A stretch of 64,000 nucleotides of DNA from CAVQRC01 sp963715045 (GTDB lineage: Bacteria; Planctomycetota; Planctomycetia; Pirellulales; Lacipirellulaceae), in the NCBI GenBank assembly GCA_963715045.1, contig CAVQRC010000005.1, positions 1-64,000 of the forward strand, read 5' to 3'. A program made the position numbers and the translations under genes. Below are positions 36,642 to 45,143 of this stretch, one piece after another. Numbering within the stretch: the stretch's first letter is position 1; the number at the start of each line of letters is the position of its first letter. Below the pieces are notes generated by a model, which was not told the DNA's origin, made no database searches, and saw nothing but the letters and a program-made list of their open reading frames with translations.

Positions 36642-39482
36642 ATGGCCGATACCGCCGCGACGACTGAGCTGATCGAGGTTCTGGACGCTTACCTTGACGC
36701 CCACGCGCGGGGTGAAGCTCCAGACCGGGCAGAGCTGTTGGCGGCCCACCCCGAGTGTGCCAGTCAGATCGAGAACTGTCTGGCAAGTCTGGAATTCGTC
36801 ACAGCGGTCGTCAAGCCACTTGTAGCGACGCAGATTCGATCTCCAGCCGCAGGCTCAGCGACGGCACCTCCGCGGACGATTGGTGACTTTCGGCTCGTCC
36901 GCAGAGTAGGCCAAGGAGGCATGGGCATCGTCTACGAAGCCTGGCAGCAGTCGCTGTCCCGACGCGTGGCCTTGAAAGTGCTCCCGTTCGCTCCCTTGCT
37001 TGACGCCAGGCAGGTCACTCGATTCAAGAACGAGGCCCAGGCGGCGGCGAGTCTGGATCATCACCACATAGTTTCGGTCTATGCGGTCGGCAGCGATCAC
37101 GGTTTGCATTACTACGCGATGCAGTTTGTCGACGGGCTAAGCCTCGCGGAACTGATTCGCCTGGCAGCGTCCCGGCCGTTGGCTGGTGGTGAACCGGTGG
37201 ACCCGCCTGACGTGGCACAATTGCCTGCGGAACTGTCGACTTTGTCAGGCCCTGCGGGTCCGGCCTACTTTCGGCGTGTCGCCGCGGTGGTACGAGACGT
37301 GGCCCAGGCACTTCACCATGCTCACCAGCTGGGCGTCGTCCACCGTGACATCAAGCCCGCCAACTTGCTTGTCGATACCGCAGGGAACGTGTTCGTGGCT
37401 GACTTCGGGCTCGCGACGACGCAGGCGAACGCGGGGCTGACGTTGACCGGCGATGTGGTGGGAACGCTCCGCTATATGAGTCCCGAGCAGGCCCTCGGAA
37501 ACGAGGCAGTCATCGACTTTCGCACGGATATCTATTCCCTGGGACTCACGCTGTACGAGCTCTTGACCCGGCAGCCGGCATTCGTCGAGAACGATCGCGG
37601 GCATTTGCTCCGCCGCATTCTGGAAGATGCCCCGCCGCGACCAACCACGATGGATGCCGCGGTGCCACGCGACCTGGAAACCATCACACTCAAGGCGATC
37701 GCCAGGGAACCGGAGGCCCGGTATCTATCGATGGCGGAGTTTGCCGATGACTTGAGCCGGTTCCTGGCGTCCCGCCCGATCCGGGCCAGGCGGCCGAATC
37801 TGGTCGAGGCTGGGTTCAAGTGGTTTCAGCAGCACACGGCGGTGACCTGGTCTGCCGTGACGATCGCCGCCCTGCTGATGGTGATTCTCCTCGTCGCTTA
37901 CGTGCGGGAGGCCCGCCTGCATCAACAAACGGACGTATACCGGGAGCAGGCGACGCGAAGTTCCGGTTTGGCCTGGGATGTGACGTTCGGCGTCCTGCAA
38001 AAAATGACCCACGAAATCGAGTTTCTACCCCATACGGCCGTTGCCGAACGCAACGCCATTGACAGGGCGCTGGCGCGGTATCGAGCCCATGCCGGAGCCG
38101 TCGGCGCTGCGGCGGGCGATTACTTGACACAACGCAGTATTGCCGAATTGCTCCTCCTGAAGGCGGACAACTCGTCTCGGATCCGGTGCTCGATGCTGGA
38201 GGACGCGGAGGCCGCGATCGCCATTCTGAAACCTCTGGCGGCGGCCGATCCGGCCGATCCCTCCGTGCGACAGGATCTTGCCAACGCGTACTTCACAATT
38301 GCCCGGCATTTCTTTTATCTGGACATGCGGAACCAGGACGCGGTTGATGCGTGCGTCAGAGCCGCGAACCTGATGCCTGGCGAGATCCTGGATTTCTGGC
38401 TCGTCCGGCCCAAGGCTCTGTGGAGGTTGGGGAGATCGCGCGAAGCCGAGCAGTACCTGCTCGAGCGACTGCGAACCATTCGCGAATTGGAATCAGCAGC
38501 TTCCACGCCATCGCTGCAACGGCGAGAGGCGCAGATCCGCCGCAATCTGGTTCCGATCTATGAGGCGCTTGGTAAGTGGGATCAAGCGGTGAGCTCTGCC
38601 GACGAGGCGCTCGGCATTTTGGCAAAGCTCGAAGAGCTGGCAAGCCTTGGGCAGGCCGACGCGAAACCCGTCCAGCGAGACCTCCACTTTGTCGTGGCCG
38701 CGATCGTAAAGAGCCGTATTTGCGGGCAAATTCACGACCCGGTTCGCGGCGAAAGTCTGGCGAGGCAGGCGATCACAATTCTCAAAGCGTGCCCCGCGCC
38801 ATACGATTGGATTCCGAAGGAACTCGCGTGGAGCTTTCAGGTGCTCGGAGACTCCCTGGTTGTCGCGGGCAAGTTCGAGGATGCGGAGCAGGCCTACCTC
38901 GAGTGTATCCCGTTGTTGCTCGACGACGGCACGCCCCCGGATGTTTATCGGGCAGGTCTGATACGATTCCGCCTCGCCCAACTGCTCGAACGGCTGAAGC
39001 GGCACGCTGAGGCATCGCAGTTGCTGGCGTCCGCCCGGAACGCATTTGAACAGGCAGCGGCCCGCTATCCTGCCGAGCCATTCTGTAATCTGCGGTTGGT
39101 CGTCCTGTTGACCATGGCACCACAGGAAGAATTTCGCGACGGGGAACGCGCTCTGGAACTTGCTCAACGGACGCTGACAACCGCCTCGGGCCTGCATTCC
39201 CGCTACCTGGCGCTCGCGCAGTTGCGGTGCGGTGCGGCGGGCGCCGCCATCGAATCGGCCCGGCGCGCAATGTCACTTCGTAACGGTGGCGACTCGATCG
39301 ATCGACTCATCCTCGCGCTCGCGCTCCACGCGAACGGCAACGACGTGGCAGCCCGCGAGATGTTGGCAGCCGCTGAGAGGACCCTCGGCGAACCAGTCTT
39401 TTTTCAGGAACTGGGGCCCCTGGCCGCCAGCCAATTGCTGGATGAGGCACGGCAAGTGATGGCAAGTGATGGACAGAATTGA
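36642..39482 (+). CDS. Membrane Ser/Thr protein kinase with C-terminal TPR-like region (kinase 1)
   Basis: 946 residues, intact. An N-terminal about 60-residue helical domain (LLAAHPECASQIENCLASLE) precedes a complete kinase domain, about residues 82-375. The P-loop is VGQGGMGIVYEA, the lysine is in VALKVL, the catalytic loop is HRDIKPANLL, the metal-binding site is DFGLA, and MSPEQ and TDIYSLGLTLYEL follow. One TM helix at about 399-421 (VTIAALLMVILLVAYV) is followed by about 500 residues of helical repeats, presumably outside the membrane, with TPR-like patterns. It closely matches the second kinase at 40312, including the N-terminal domain, and probably arose by duplication. A role in sensing and relaying to the adjacent ECF sigma factor is inferred from context. 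Confidence 0.93.
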   Translation: MADTAATTELIEVLDAYLDAHARGEAPDRAELLAAHPECASQIENCLASLEFVTAVVKPLVATQIRSPAAGSATAPPRTIGDFRLVRRVGQGGMGIVYEAWQQSLSRRVALKVLPFAPLLDARQVTRFKNEAQAAASLDHHHIVSVYAVGSDHGLHYYAMQFVDGLSLAELIRLAASRPLAGGEPVDPPDVAQLPAELSTLSGPAGPAYFRRVAAVVRDVAQALHHAHQLGVVHRDIKPANLLVDTAGNVFVADFGLATTQANAGLTLTGDVVGTLRYMSPEQALGNEAVIDFRTDIYSLGLTLYELLTRQPAFVENDRGHLLRRILEDAPPRPTTMDAAVPRDLETITLKAIAREPEARYLSMAEFADDLSRFLASRPIRARRPNLVEAGFKWFQQHTAVTWSAVTIAALLMVILLVAYVREARLHQQTDVYREQATRSSGLAWDVTFGVLQKMTHEIEFLPHTAVAERNAIDRALARYRAHAGAVGAAAGDYLTQRSIAELLLLKADNSSRIRCSMLEDAEAAIAILKPLAAADPADPSVRQDLANAYFTIARHFFYLDMRNQDAVDACVRAANLMPGEILDFWLVRPKALWRLGRSREAEQYLLERLRTIRELESAASTPSLQRREAQIRRNLVPIYEALGKWDQAVSSADEALGILAKLEELASLGQADAKPVQRDLHFVVAAIVKSRICGQIHDPVRGESLARQAITILKACPAPYDWIPKELAWSFQVLGDSLVVAGKFEDAEQAYLECIPLLLDDGTPPDVYRAGLIRFRLAQLLERLKRHAEASQLLASARNAFEQAAARYPAEPFCNLRLVVLLTMAPQEEFRDGERALELAQRTLTTASGLHSRYLALAQLRCGAAGAAIESARRAMSLRNGGDSIDRLILALALHANGNDVAAREMLAAAERTLGEPVFFQELGPLAASQLLDEARQVMASDGQN

Positions 39483-39568
39483 AGCAACGGAATCCGCGAA
39501 GTGCGGTTTTTATGCGTGGGATGCCCCTGTCGGATCGCACGATTCGCCCAGCGGGGAAACTCCTGCTG

Positions 39569-39694
39569 GTGCTCTGCCAATCAATCTTCGAATTCAGGGT
39601 TCGCTCGCGCGATGAGCCTGCATCGCATTCAGCCGCAACCCCGACCCCTGACCCCTGACCCCCGCCACCCTCATTCTCAATCTGGACAGAGCAC
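39569..39694 (+). repeat. Dispersed repeat family C, copy 2, with terminal inverted repeats
   Basis: A 126-bp unit bounded by GTGCTCTG and CAGAGCAC, an eight-base perfect inverted repeat. Inside are TCAATCTTCGAATTCAGGG, TTCGCTCGCGCGATGAGCC, CCCCTGACCCCTGACCCCC and CTCAATCTGGACAG. It ends 12 bases before the start codon of the sigma factor, so it separates kinase 1 from the sigma/kinase 2 pair. The termini give it the look of a small MITE-like element. Confidence 0.75.
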
Positions 39695-39706
39695 AAGTCT
39701 CTCGCC

Positions 39707-40315
39707 ATGGTACATCGTCCGGAAGACACTCCGCGAATGATTGCGGCCGCCCGCCGGGAGGCTCCGGGTGCCGTCTCGAATCTGCTCGAATCCTACCGGC
39801 ATTATCTGCGGTTTCTCGCGCGAAGCTGTCTCACCTCGGCGTTGGCCCCGAAAACAGATCGCTCGGATCTGGTGCAGGAAACGCTCCTCAAAGCGCACGA
39901 GAACTTCGCCACGTTTCGCGGCACCACCGAAGGTGAACTCGTTGCCTGGTTACGCCAGATCCTGGCCCAGAACCTGGCCACGCTGGTGCGGCGATTCAAC
40001 ACCGAGGCCCGCGATCTGGATCGCGAGCAATCGTTCGAGGAGCTGTTGAATCGCTCCTCCAACCTCGCCAGCCTGATCGCCTCCAGCGGCACGACGCCCA
40101 GTGCTGCTGTCGAGCGCCGCGACATGTGCCTGGTCCTTGCCGAAGCCATGAGTGAGCTCAGTGACCTGCACCGCGAAGTGATTGCGCTCCGAAATCTCGA
40201 AGAGCTTTCCTGGGCAGACATCGCGGTCCGGATGCGACGTTCTCCTGACGCCGTCCGCATGCTCTGGATCCGTGCGCTGAAACGCTTGCGTCCCCAGATT
40301 GAAAAGCGGCTATGA
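39707..40315 (+). CDS. ECF-type RNA polymerase sigma factor
   Basis: 202 residues. Region 2 spans about residues 20-95: FLARSCLTSALAPKTDRSDL, VQETLLKAHENFATFRGTTE and AWLRQILAQNLATLVRRF. Region 4 spans about 145-200: LSDLHREVIALRNLEELSWA, DIAVRMRRSPDAVRM and LWIRALKRLRPQIE. A linker of about 40 residues joins them. The arrangement is that of planctomycete ECF factors found next to Ser/Thr kinases and lacking a classical anti-sigma gene. Its stop overlaps the ATG of kinase 2 (ATGA). Repeat C copy 2 ends just upstream, so the native promoter may be displaced or supplied by the element. Confidence 0.95.
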   Translation: MVHRPEDTPRMIAAARREAPGAVSNLLESYRHYLRFLARSCLTSALAPKTDRSDLVQETLLKAHENFATFRGTTEGELVAWLRQILAQNLATLVRRFNTEARDLDREQSFEELLNRSSNLASLIASSGTTPSAAVERRDMCLVLAEAMSELSDLHREVIALRNLEELSWADIAVRMRRSPDAVRMLWIRALKRLRPQIEKRL

Positions 40316-43179
40316 GCCAGACCGATACCCCGCTTCCGGTGGCTGCCGCCGATTTCGTCCGCATCCTGGATGAGTTTCTTGCGGCTCGTGCCGCGGGAAA
40401 GGCCGTCGGCAAAGAGGAACTGCTCCGGGCGCATCCCAAACTGGCCGTGGAGCTCGACGCCTGCCTGGCGAGCCTCGATTTCATAGGCAATGCGATGGCT
40501 CGCGACCGCGCGAATGCGGGCACCAGCCAGGAATGCGACCAATTGCTCGAGATTCCCGCCGAATCGATCGGCGAATTTCGGATCATTCGCGAGATCGGTC
40601 GCGGGGGAATGGGAGTCGTTTACGAGGCCGAGCAACTCTCGCTTGCCCGCCGCGTGGCTTTGAAAGTGCTGCCGTTCGCTTCGATCTTGGAGTCCAGGCA
40701 GATCCAGCGATTCAAGAACGAGGCCCGGGCAGTCGCGAGCCTGAGTCACCCCCACATTATATCCGTGTATCAAGTCGGCTGTGATCGGGGGATCCACTAC
40801 TACGCAATGCAATACGTCGCCGGACGAACTCTTGCCGAATTAATTCGATCGAGGCAGCGACACGATCGGGTCCAGCAGACTTGTCACACTGCTGAACAGA
40901 CTTGTCCGATCGGTAGCCTTTCCACGCTGAGAGGCGCCGCGGGAGCGGCACAGTTCCGTTCGCTGGCCCGGATGATCGGTCAGGCGGCCGAAGCCCTGCA
41001 ATACGCCCACGAGACAGGGATCGTGCATCGCGATGTGAAGCCGTCCAATCTCATCGTCGACGCGGAAGGAAGCGTGTTTCTAACTGATTTCGGGCTCGCG
41101 ATGATGCCTGCGGATGCGGGCCTCACCATGACCGGCGATCTGCTCGGTACGCTCAGCTACATGAGTCCCGAGCAGGCGGCAGGAAAACGCGAGGCGATTG
41201 ACTCCCGCACCGATATCTACTCGCTCGGCGCGACGCTGTATGAATTGCTGACGGGTCGGAAAGTGTTTGCCGAGTCAGACCGGCGACTGCTGTTGCGGCG
41301 GATTATCGAAGTAGACCCAACTCCTCCCCGCTCGGTCGTGCCGAACATCCCCCGCGATCTGGAGACGATCACGCTCAAGGCGATTGCCAAGTCGCCTCGC
41401 GAGCGCTACGCGTCGATGGCGGAATTCGCCGCCGACCTGGACCGCTTTGTCCATTCGCGCCCGGTCACGGCCCGCCGCCCGACCTGGCCCGATCGTACCG
41501 CGAAGTGGGTTCGGCGGCACTTCCTGATCACCGGGTCGGCAGCGGCCGTTGTTTGCGTGGCAGCGATCGCCCTGATGATTGCCTACCGCCATGAAGCGAC
41601 TTTAGGGCGGCAATCCCAGGAACAGCTCCGAGTTGCCGAGGAAAGCTCGCAGTTTGCCCTGGATATCACGTTTGACGTCTTGCAGGGGCTGACGAACGAC
41701 ATCCTGTTCATTCCGAACACCTCTGCCATCCAGCGTCAGGCCATCGATCAGGCACTGCAGCTGCATCGGGATGTTGCCGCGACCGAGGTGGACTCCCGCG
41801 CAGCAAGGTTGACCCAGTTGAGCATTGCCCGCCTGCTCATGATGCGGGTGGAGAATTCCTTTAACCTCGGGGCGCCAATCGGAGAGGATGCGATCGCGGC
41901 ACTCGAGATTCTCAAAGACCTTGCCTCCGAAAATCCCGCAGACTTGACGATTCGAGGGCAGCTCGCCAATGCCTGCATGCATTACGGGCAGCACTTGCGG
42001 CAGGAAATGCGGTACTGCGAAGCGGTCGAAGTCTGCAGTCAGGCGGAGCAGTTGTCGGTCGAGCCGATCCCGTTGTGGTGGACCGGCCGCGTTGCCTCGC
42101 TGCATCACGCGGGGAGATCGCGAGAATCGCGGGACGCGATGCTGACCCGACTGGCCGAGGTCCAGGAGTTGGAACGGCTTCGTAACCGCTTTGGAATGGC
42201 GTCCGTATTCGTTCGCAACACGCTCGTCCCGAGCTCTGTCAAATTGGGAGAATGGGCGCAGGCGCTGCATTACTCGGAACAGATCCTGGTGGCCCTTGCG
42301 CAAGATGATATTGATACAAGTCCAGGTCCCGCTTCGGTGCGGGCACAATGGTTCAACGCCCGCGAGAGGATCGCGGCAGGAACAGTTCTCGTCCAGATGC
42401 AAGAGCCGGCCAGAGCCAAACAGCTGTTCGGCGAAGCGGTTGCGATCCTCGAAGCCCTGTCCCGAAGTAACCAGGAGTTCTGGTGGCGGAGACGGGCGGT
42501 CGCATGGAGTCATCTGGGGCTCGCCGATGCGCTCGTCGTCTTGAACGAAGCTGCACCCGTCGAACACGAGCTGCGGCAGGGGGTGGCTCATCTCGAGTCC
42601 GCCGGGTTACCGATCGATCTCTATCAGGCGGCGCTGGGAAGATATCGGCTCGCTCAGTTCCTGGTCGATCAGGGCCAGATCACGCTGGCAGCCAATGAAC
42701 TCGCTATCGCCCGCGACGTGTTTACACGGATCGCGGAAGAATACCCCCACGAACCGTTCCGCAATCTGCGGTTGGCGATGTTGTTGACCATGGCTCCCCT
42801 GCCCGAGTTCCGCAATCCCGAACTGGCAATCCGTGTCGCCGAGCGGGCGCTCCGCAGAGATTCGGGCGTGCACGCCCGCTACTTTGCCCTGGCCGAACTG
42901 CGTACCGGTGCGTGGGAAGCGGCAATTAAATCGGCACGAACGGCCATCTCGCTCCGCAGCGGCGGGGATGCCATCGATCAGCTGATCCTTTCCCTCGCGT
43001 ACGCCCGCAGCGGCGCGGTGGCAGAAGCGCGGCAAGCCTGGCAGCAAGCGGTAGCCTCACGGAACGACCCGATCTACTGGGAAGAACTTGGGCCGCTGGC
43101 GGTAAACCAGCTCTTCGAGGAGGCACGCTGTCTTCTCGAGCCCGCGCCGCAGAAGCAGCACCAGGCGTCTGCGAAATAG
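40312..43179 (+). CDS. Membrane Ser/Thr protein kinase with C-terminal TPR-like region (kinase 2)
   Basis: 955 residues; the ATG at 40312 overlaps the sigma-factor stop by four bases. The layout equals kinase 1. An N-terminal helical domain (ELLRAHPKLAVELDACLASL) precedes a kinase domain (IGRGGMGVVYEAE, VALKVLPFA, HRDVKPSNLI, DFGLAM, MSPEQ, TDIYSLGATLYEL). A TM segment lies near 402-426 (ITGSAAAVVCVAAIALMIAY), and a long helical-repeat region ends HQASAK. All catalytic residues are present. An insertion in the kinase N-lobe/C-lobe junction (RSRQRHDRVQQTCHTAEQTC) differs from kinase 1. The overlap suggests coordinated production with the sigma factor. It plausibly phosphorylates the sigma factor or a partner; that is inference. 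Confidence 0.94.
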   Translation: MSQTDTPLPVAAADFVRILDEFLAARAAGKAVGKEELLRAHPKLAVELDACLASLDFIGNAMARDRANAGTSQECDQLLEIPAESIGEFRIIREIGRGGMGVVYEAEQLSLARRVALKVLPFASILESRQIQRFKNEARAVASLSHPHIISVYQVGCDRGIHYYAMQYVAGRTLAELIRSRQRHDRVQQTCHTAEQTCPIGSLSTLRGAAGAAQFRSLARMIGQAAEALQYAHETGIVHRDVKPSNLIVDAEGSVFLTDFGLAMMPADAGLTMTGDLLGTLSYMSPEQAAGKREAIDSRTDIYSLGATLYELLTGRKVFAESDRRLLLRRIIEVDPTPPRSVVPNIPRDLETITLKAIAKSPRERYASMAEFAADLDRFVHSRPVTARRPTWPDRTAKWVRRHFLITGSAAAVVCVAAIALMIAYRHEATLGRQSQEQLRVAEESSQFALDITFDVLQGLTNDILFIPNTSAIQRQAIDQALQLHRDVAATEVDSRAARLTQLSIARLLMMRVENSFNLGAPIGEDAIAALEILKDLASENPADLTIRGQLANACMHYGQHLRQEMRYCEAVEVCSQAEQLSVEPIPLWWTGRVASLHHAGRSRESRDAMLTRLAEVQELERLRNRFGMASVFVRNTLVPSSVKLGEWAQALHYSEQILVALAQDDIDTSPGPASVRAQWFNARERIAAGTVLVQMQEPARAKQLFGEAVAILEALSRSNQEFWWRRRAVAWSHLGLADALVVLNEAAPVEHELRQGVAHLESAGLPIDLYQAALGRYRLAQFLVDQGQITLAANELAIARDVFTRIAEEYPHEPFRNLRLAMLLTMAPLPEFRNPELAIRVAERALRRDSGVHARYFALAELRTGAWEAAIKSARTAISLRSGGDAIDQLILSLAYARSGAVAEARQAWQQAVASRNDPIYWEELGPLAVNQLFEEARCLLEPAPQKQHQASAK

Positions 43180-43354
43180 GCAACACGCGTGGTCTGTGGA
43201 ATGCGCGGCTGTGGTTTGGCTGGGGACGTACTCTTAACTTGGAGCTGGTTCCAGAGTCTGCAAGGGCATGCCATGCCCCTGCATGGCTACAGGTGCCTGT
43301 AGTTTCCGCTGAAGTGCGCCGGCTCGAACACCCCAGGGTTGCGCGACAGAGAAT
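43180..43354. other. Short convergent spacer
   Basis: It lies between the stops of kinase 2 and the minus-strand endonuclease-fold gene. It contains the palindromic GGGCATGCCATGCCC near 43265. No T-run terminator was recognised. Confidence 0.4.
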
Positions 43355-44392
43355 TCAGCTCGTCGGGCCGTGACGGCGGCGGCAGGCTGCCAACAGGAGC
43401 ATCGGGCCGACAGCGACAGCGATCAAGGACAGCGTCGAGGGCTCGGGAATCGACCGCAGTATCGCCGTGACGGGATAGTGATCGGAGGGATAGCTGCCGG
43501 CGAGATTCGTCCGCACGATCGACGCTTCATCCGCCTCGAAGAAATCGCTGTGCAGGATGTAGTCGATCCGGCTCCCGTAGGTCACGCCCGAGAATCCGTT
43601 GAAAGTTGCTTCCTGCGGACTTCGCTCGGGAAATATTTCACGGTAGCTGTCCCGTAGTTGGAACCCATCGGGATCGTTGCTGCCGATGAGATCGCGGAAG
43701 GCGACATTCGTCTCGGTAGCATTCAAATCGCCCATCACGATTAGCGGCCGCCCTCCCGACAACTCCTCGATTCGTTCGCGGATAAGCTGTGCCGAATGCA
43801 CGCGGGCGGCCTGGACCTGGTGGTCCCAGTGGGTATTCAGCACAAAGTATTCCCGGTTACCAGCCTGGTTGTCTTCGAGAATGGCCCACGACGCAATCCG
43901 GCGGCAGCAGGTTCCGGGGTAGAAGCTCGGCGAATCAGGTGTGTTGCTGAGCCAGAAAGTACCCTGGTCAGTTCGCGTCAACCGATCACTACGATAGAAG
44001 ATACCGCTGTACTCACCGCTCATGGCGCCGTTATCTCGTCCGACGCCGTAGAAATCGTAATCCGGCAACCCGCCCTGCAGATCACTCACCTGGTTGCGGA
44101 GGGCTTCCTGTACACCCAGGAGGTCCGGGCCGAAGTCGTTGATGACGCCTAATGCCAGATCGCGACGGCTCGTGCCGGAAGTTGAAACCCAGGCGTTGGG
44201 AGAGGTGGACGGATTGCCGCTGTCGTAGCGGATGTTGAAGGACATCGTCTTGATCCGCGGTCCTGCCGGAGCTGGCTGTGCCTGGACCGCCGTCCCGATA
44301 CTCAGCACGACCGCGATCAACGCCCAGGCGGCCCGGTGGGTCGGCGTACGGGCGGCCGGCTTGAAGAGCATCCCTGATTTCATTCTGTTCAT
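43355..44392 (-). CDS. Endonuclease/exonuclease/phosphatase-fold PEP-CTERM protein
   Basis: About 345 residues; I use ATG 44392, which gives a basic leader and hydrophobic stretch (AAWALIAVVLSIGTAVQA). The body is a complete endonuclease/exonuclease/phosphatase (DNase I-like) fold: IKTMSFNIRYDSGN, PDLLGVQEALRNQVSDL, YVLNTHWDH-like FVLNTHWDHQVQ, PLIVMGDLNATETN, SRIDYILHSDFF and YPSDHYPVTAIL. Metal- and phosphate-binding residues N, E, H, D, N and H are in their usual motifs. A PEP-CTERM tail closes it (IPEPSTLSLIAVAVGPMLLL, then RRRHG). An exported phosphodiesterase or nuclease acting at the surface is likely. Truncated relatives occur at 60917 and 63613. Confidence 0.9.
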   Translation of the reverse strand: MNRMKSGMLFKPAARTPTHRAAWALIAVVLSIGTAVQAQPAPAGPRIKTMSFNIRYDSGNPSTSPNAWVSTSGTSRRDLALGVINDFGPDLLGVQEALRNQVSDLQGGLPDYDFYGVGRDNGAMSGEYSGIFYRSDRLTRTDQGTFWLSNTPDSPSFYPGTCCRRIASWAILEDNQAGNREYFVLNTHWDHQVQAARVHSAQLIRERIEELSGGRPLIVMGDLNATETNVAFRDLIGSNDPDGFQLRDSYREIFPERSPQEATFNGFSGVTYGSRIDYILHSDFFEADEASIVRTNLAGSYPSDHYPVTAILRSIPEPSTLSLIAVAVGPMLLLAACRRRHGPTS

Positions 44393-45143
44393 AAGGGGCC
44401 GTAGTTCATCGCCCTGTATCGAGTTCGAAATCGTGAAGGGACTTGCCCACCGTCTCGGTGATGGCGGCATCGTAGGGGAGTCGGGTCACAGACACAAGAA
44501 AATTCCGCTGAGTCAGAGCTGCGATTCTTAGAGCCGATCCCAACACGGATCTCAGCAACCGAATCCCCGGCCCTGGGATGCGTTCACTGAGGTTTGGGAT
44601 AGGTTCTTACTCTCGTCCAGGGGCGGCCTTGCCACCGACGTGGGCCGCTGATCAGATCTCATGAGGTTGCGTGGAGTGCTCAGACGCCCACTCGATGGTT
44701 CTCGCGTGTGCCCTTTGGCACGCTGCACGAGGTCCACGCCGTCGGGATCGTGCCGCTCGGAAATCGCGGCAGAATTTTCTTCCACAGAGTTTGACGTGGC
44801 GCGGTGACCGGACTCCTGCAACGAGCGTCAGCACATCAGGTCGGCAACGCCGCAGCTGACGCAAAAAACTCGATGCGACGACCGCCGAAGAGAAGCTGCT
44901 ACGCCGCGCGCGTGGCGATAGCACTTCGGATCAGCTCACGACGCGGGCTGCTTCCACGGCATTCCTCGCGCTCAGCGCGGCGCTTCGGCGCATGAGTTGC
45001 TCAGTAGACTCCATGCCGTGTTTCCCCGTTGCCCAGGTTTCATCGAGGCAATGGCAGATATCGATCGCAGTGTGCTGACCTCAGCATCAGGTCGTAACGC
45101 TGCGCTGGGAATCACGAACCACCAGAAAGAGAGGCATCCGGCC
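44393..45143. other. Long spacer with repeat A copy 4
   Basis: It lies between the divergent endonuclease-fold and matrixin-like genes. Apart from the repeat at 44527-44610, I see no gene; open frames on both strands lack domains. It should hold two promoters. Confidence 0.4.
44527..44610 (-). repeat. Dispersed repeat family A, copy 4
   Basis: On the minus strand it runs AAGAACCTATCCCAAACCTC, then GTGAACGCATCCCAGGGCC, GGGGATTCGGTTGCTGAGAT and GTTGGGATCGGCTCTAAG. This is the best-preserved copy and serves as the family reference. The end palindrome is CCTATCCCAA / TTGGGATCGG. It lies 135 bases upstream of the endonuclease-fold gene. Confidence 0.75.
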
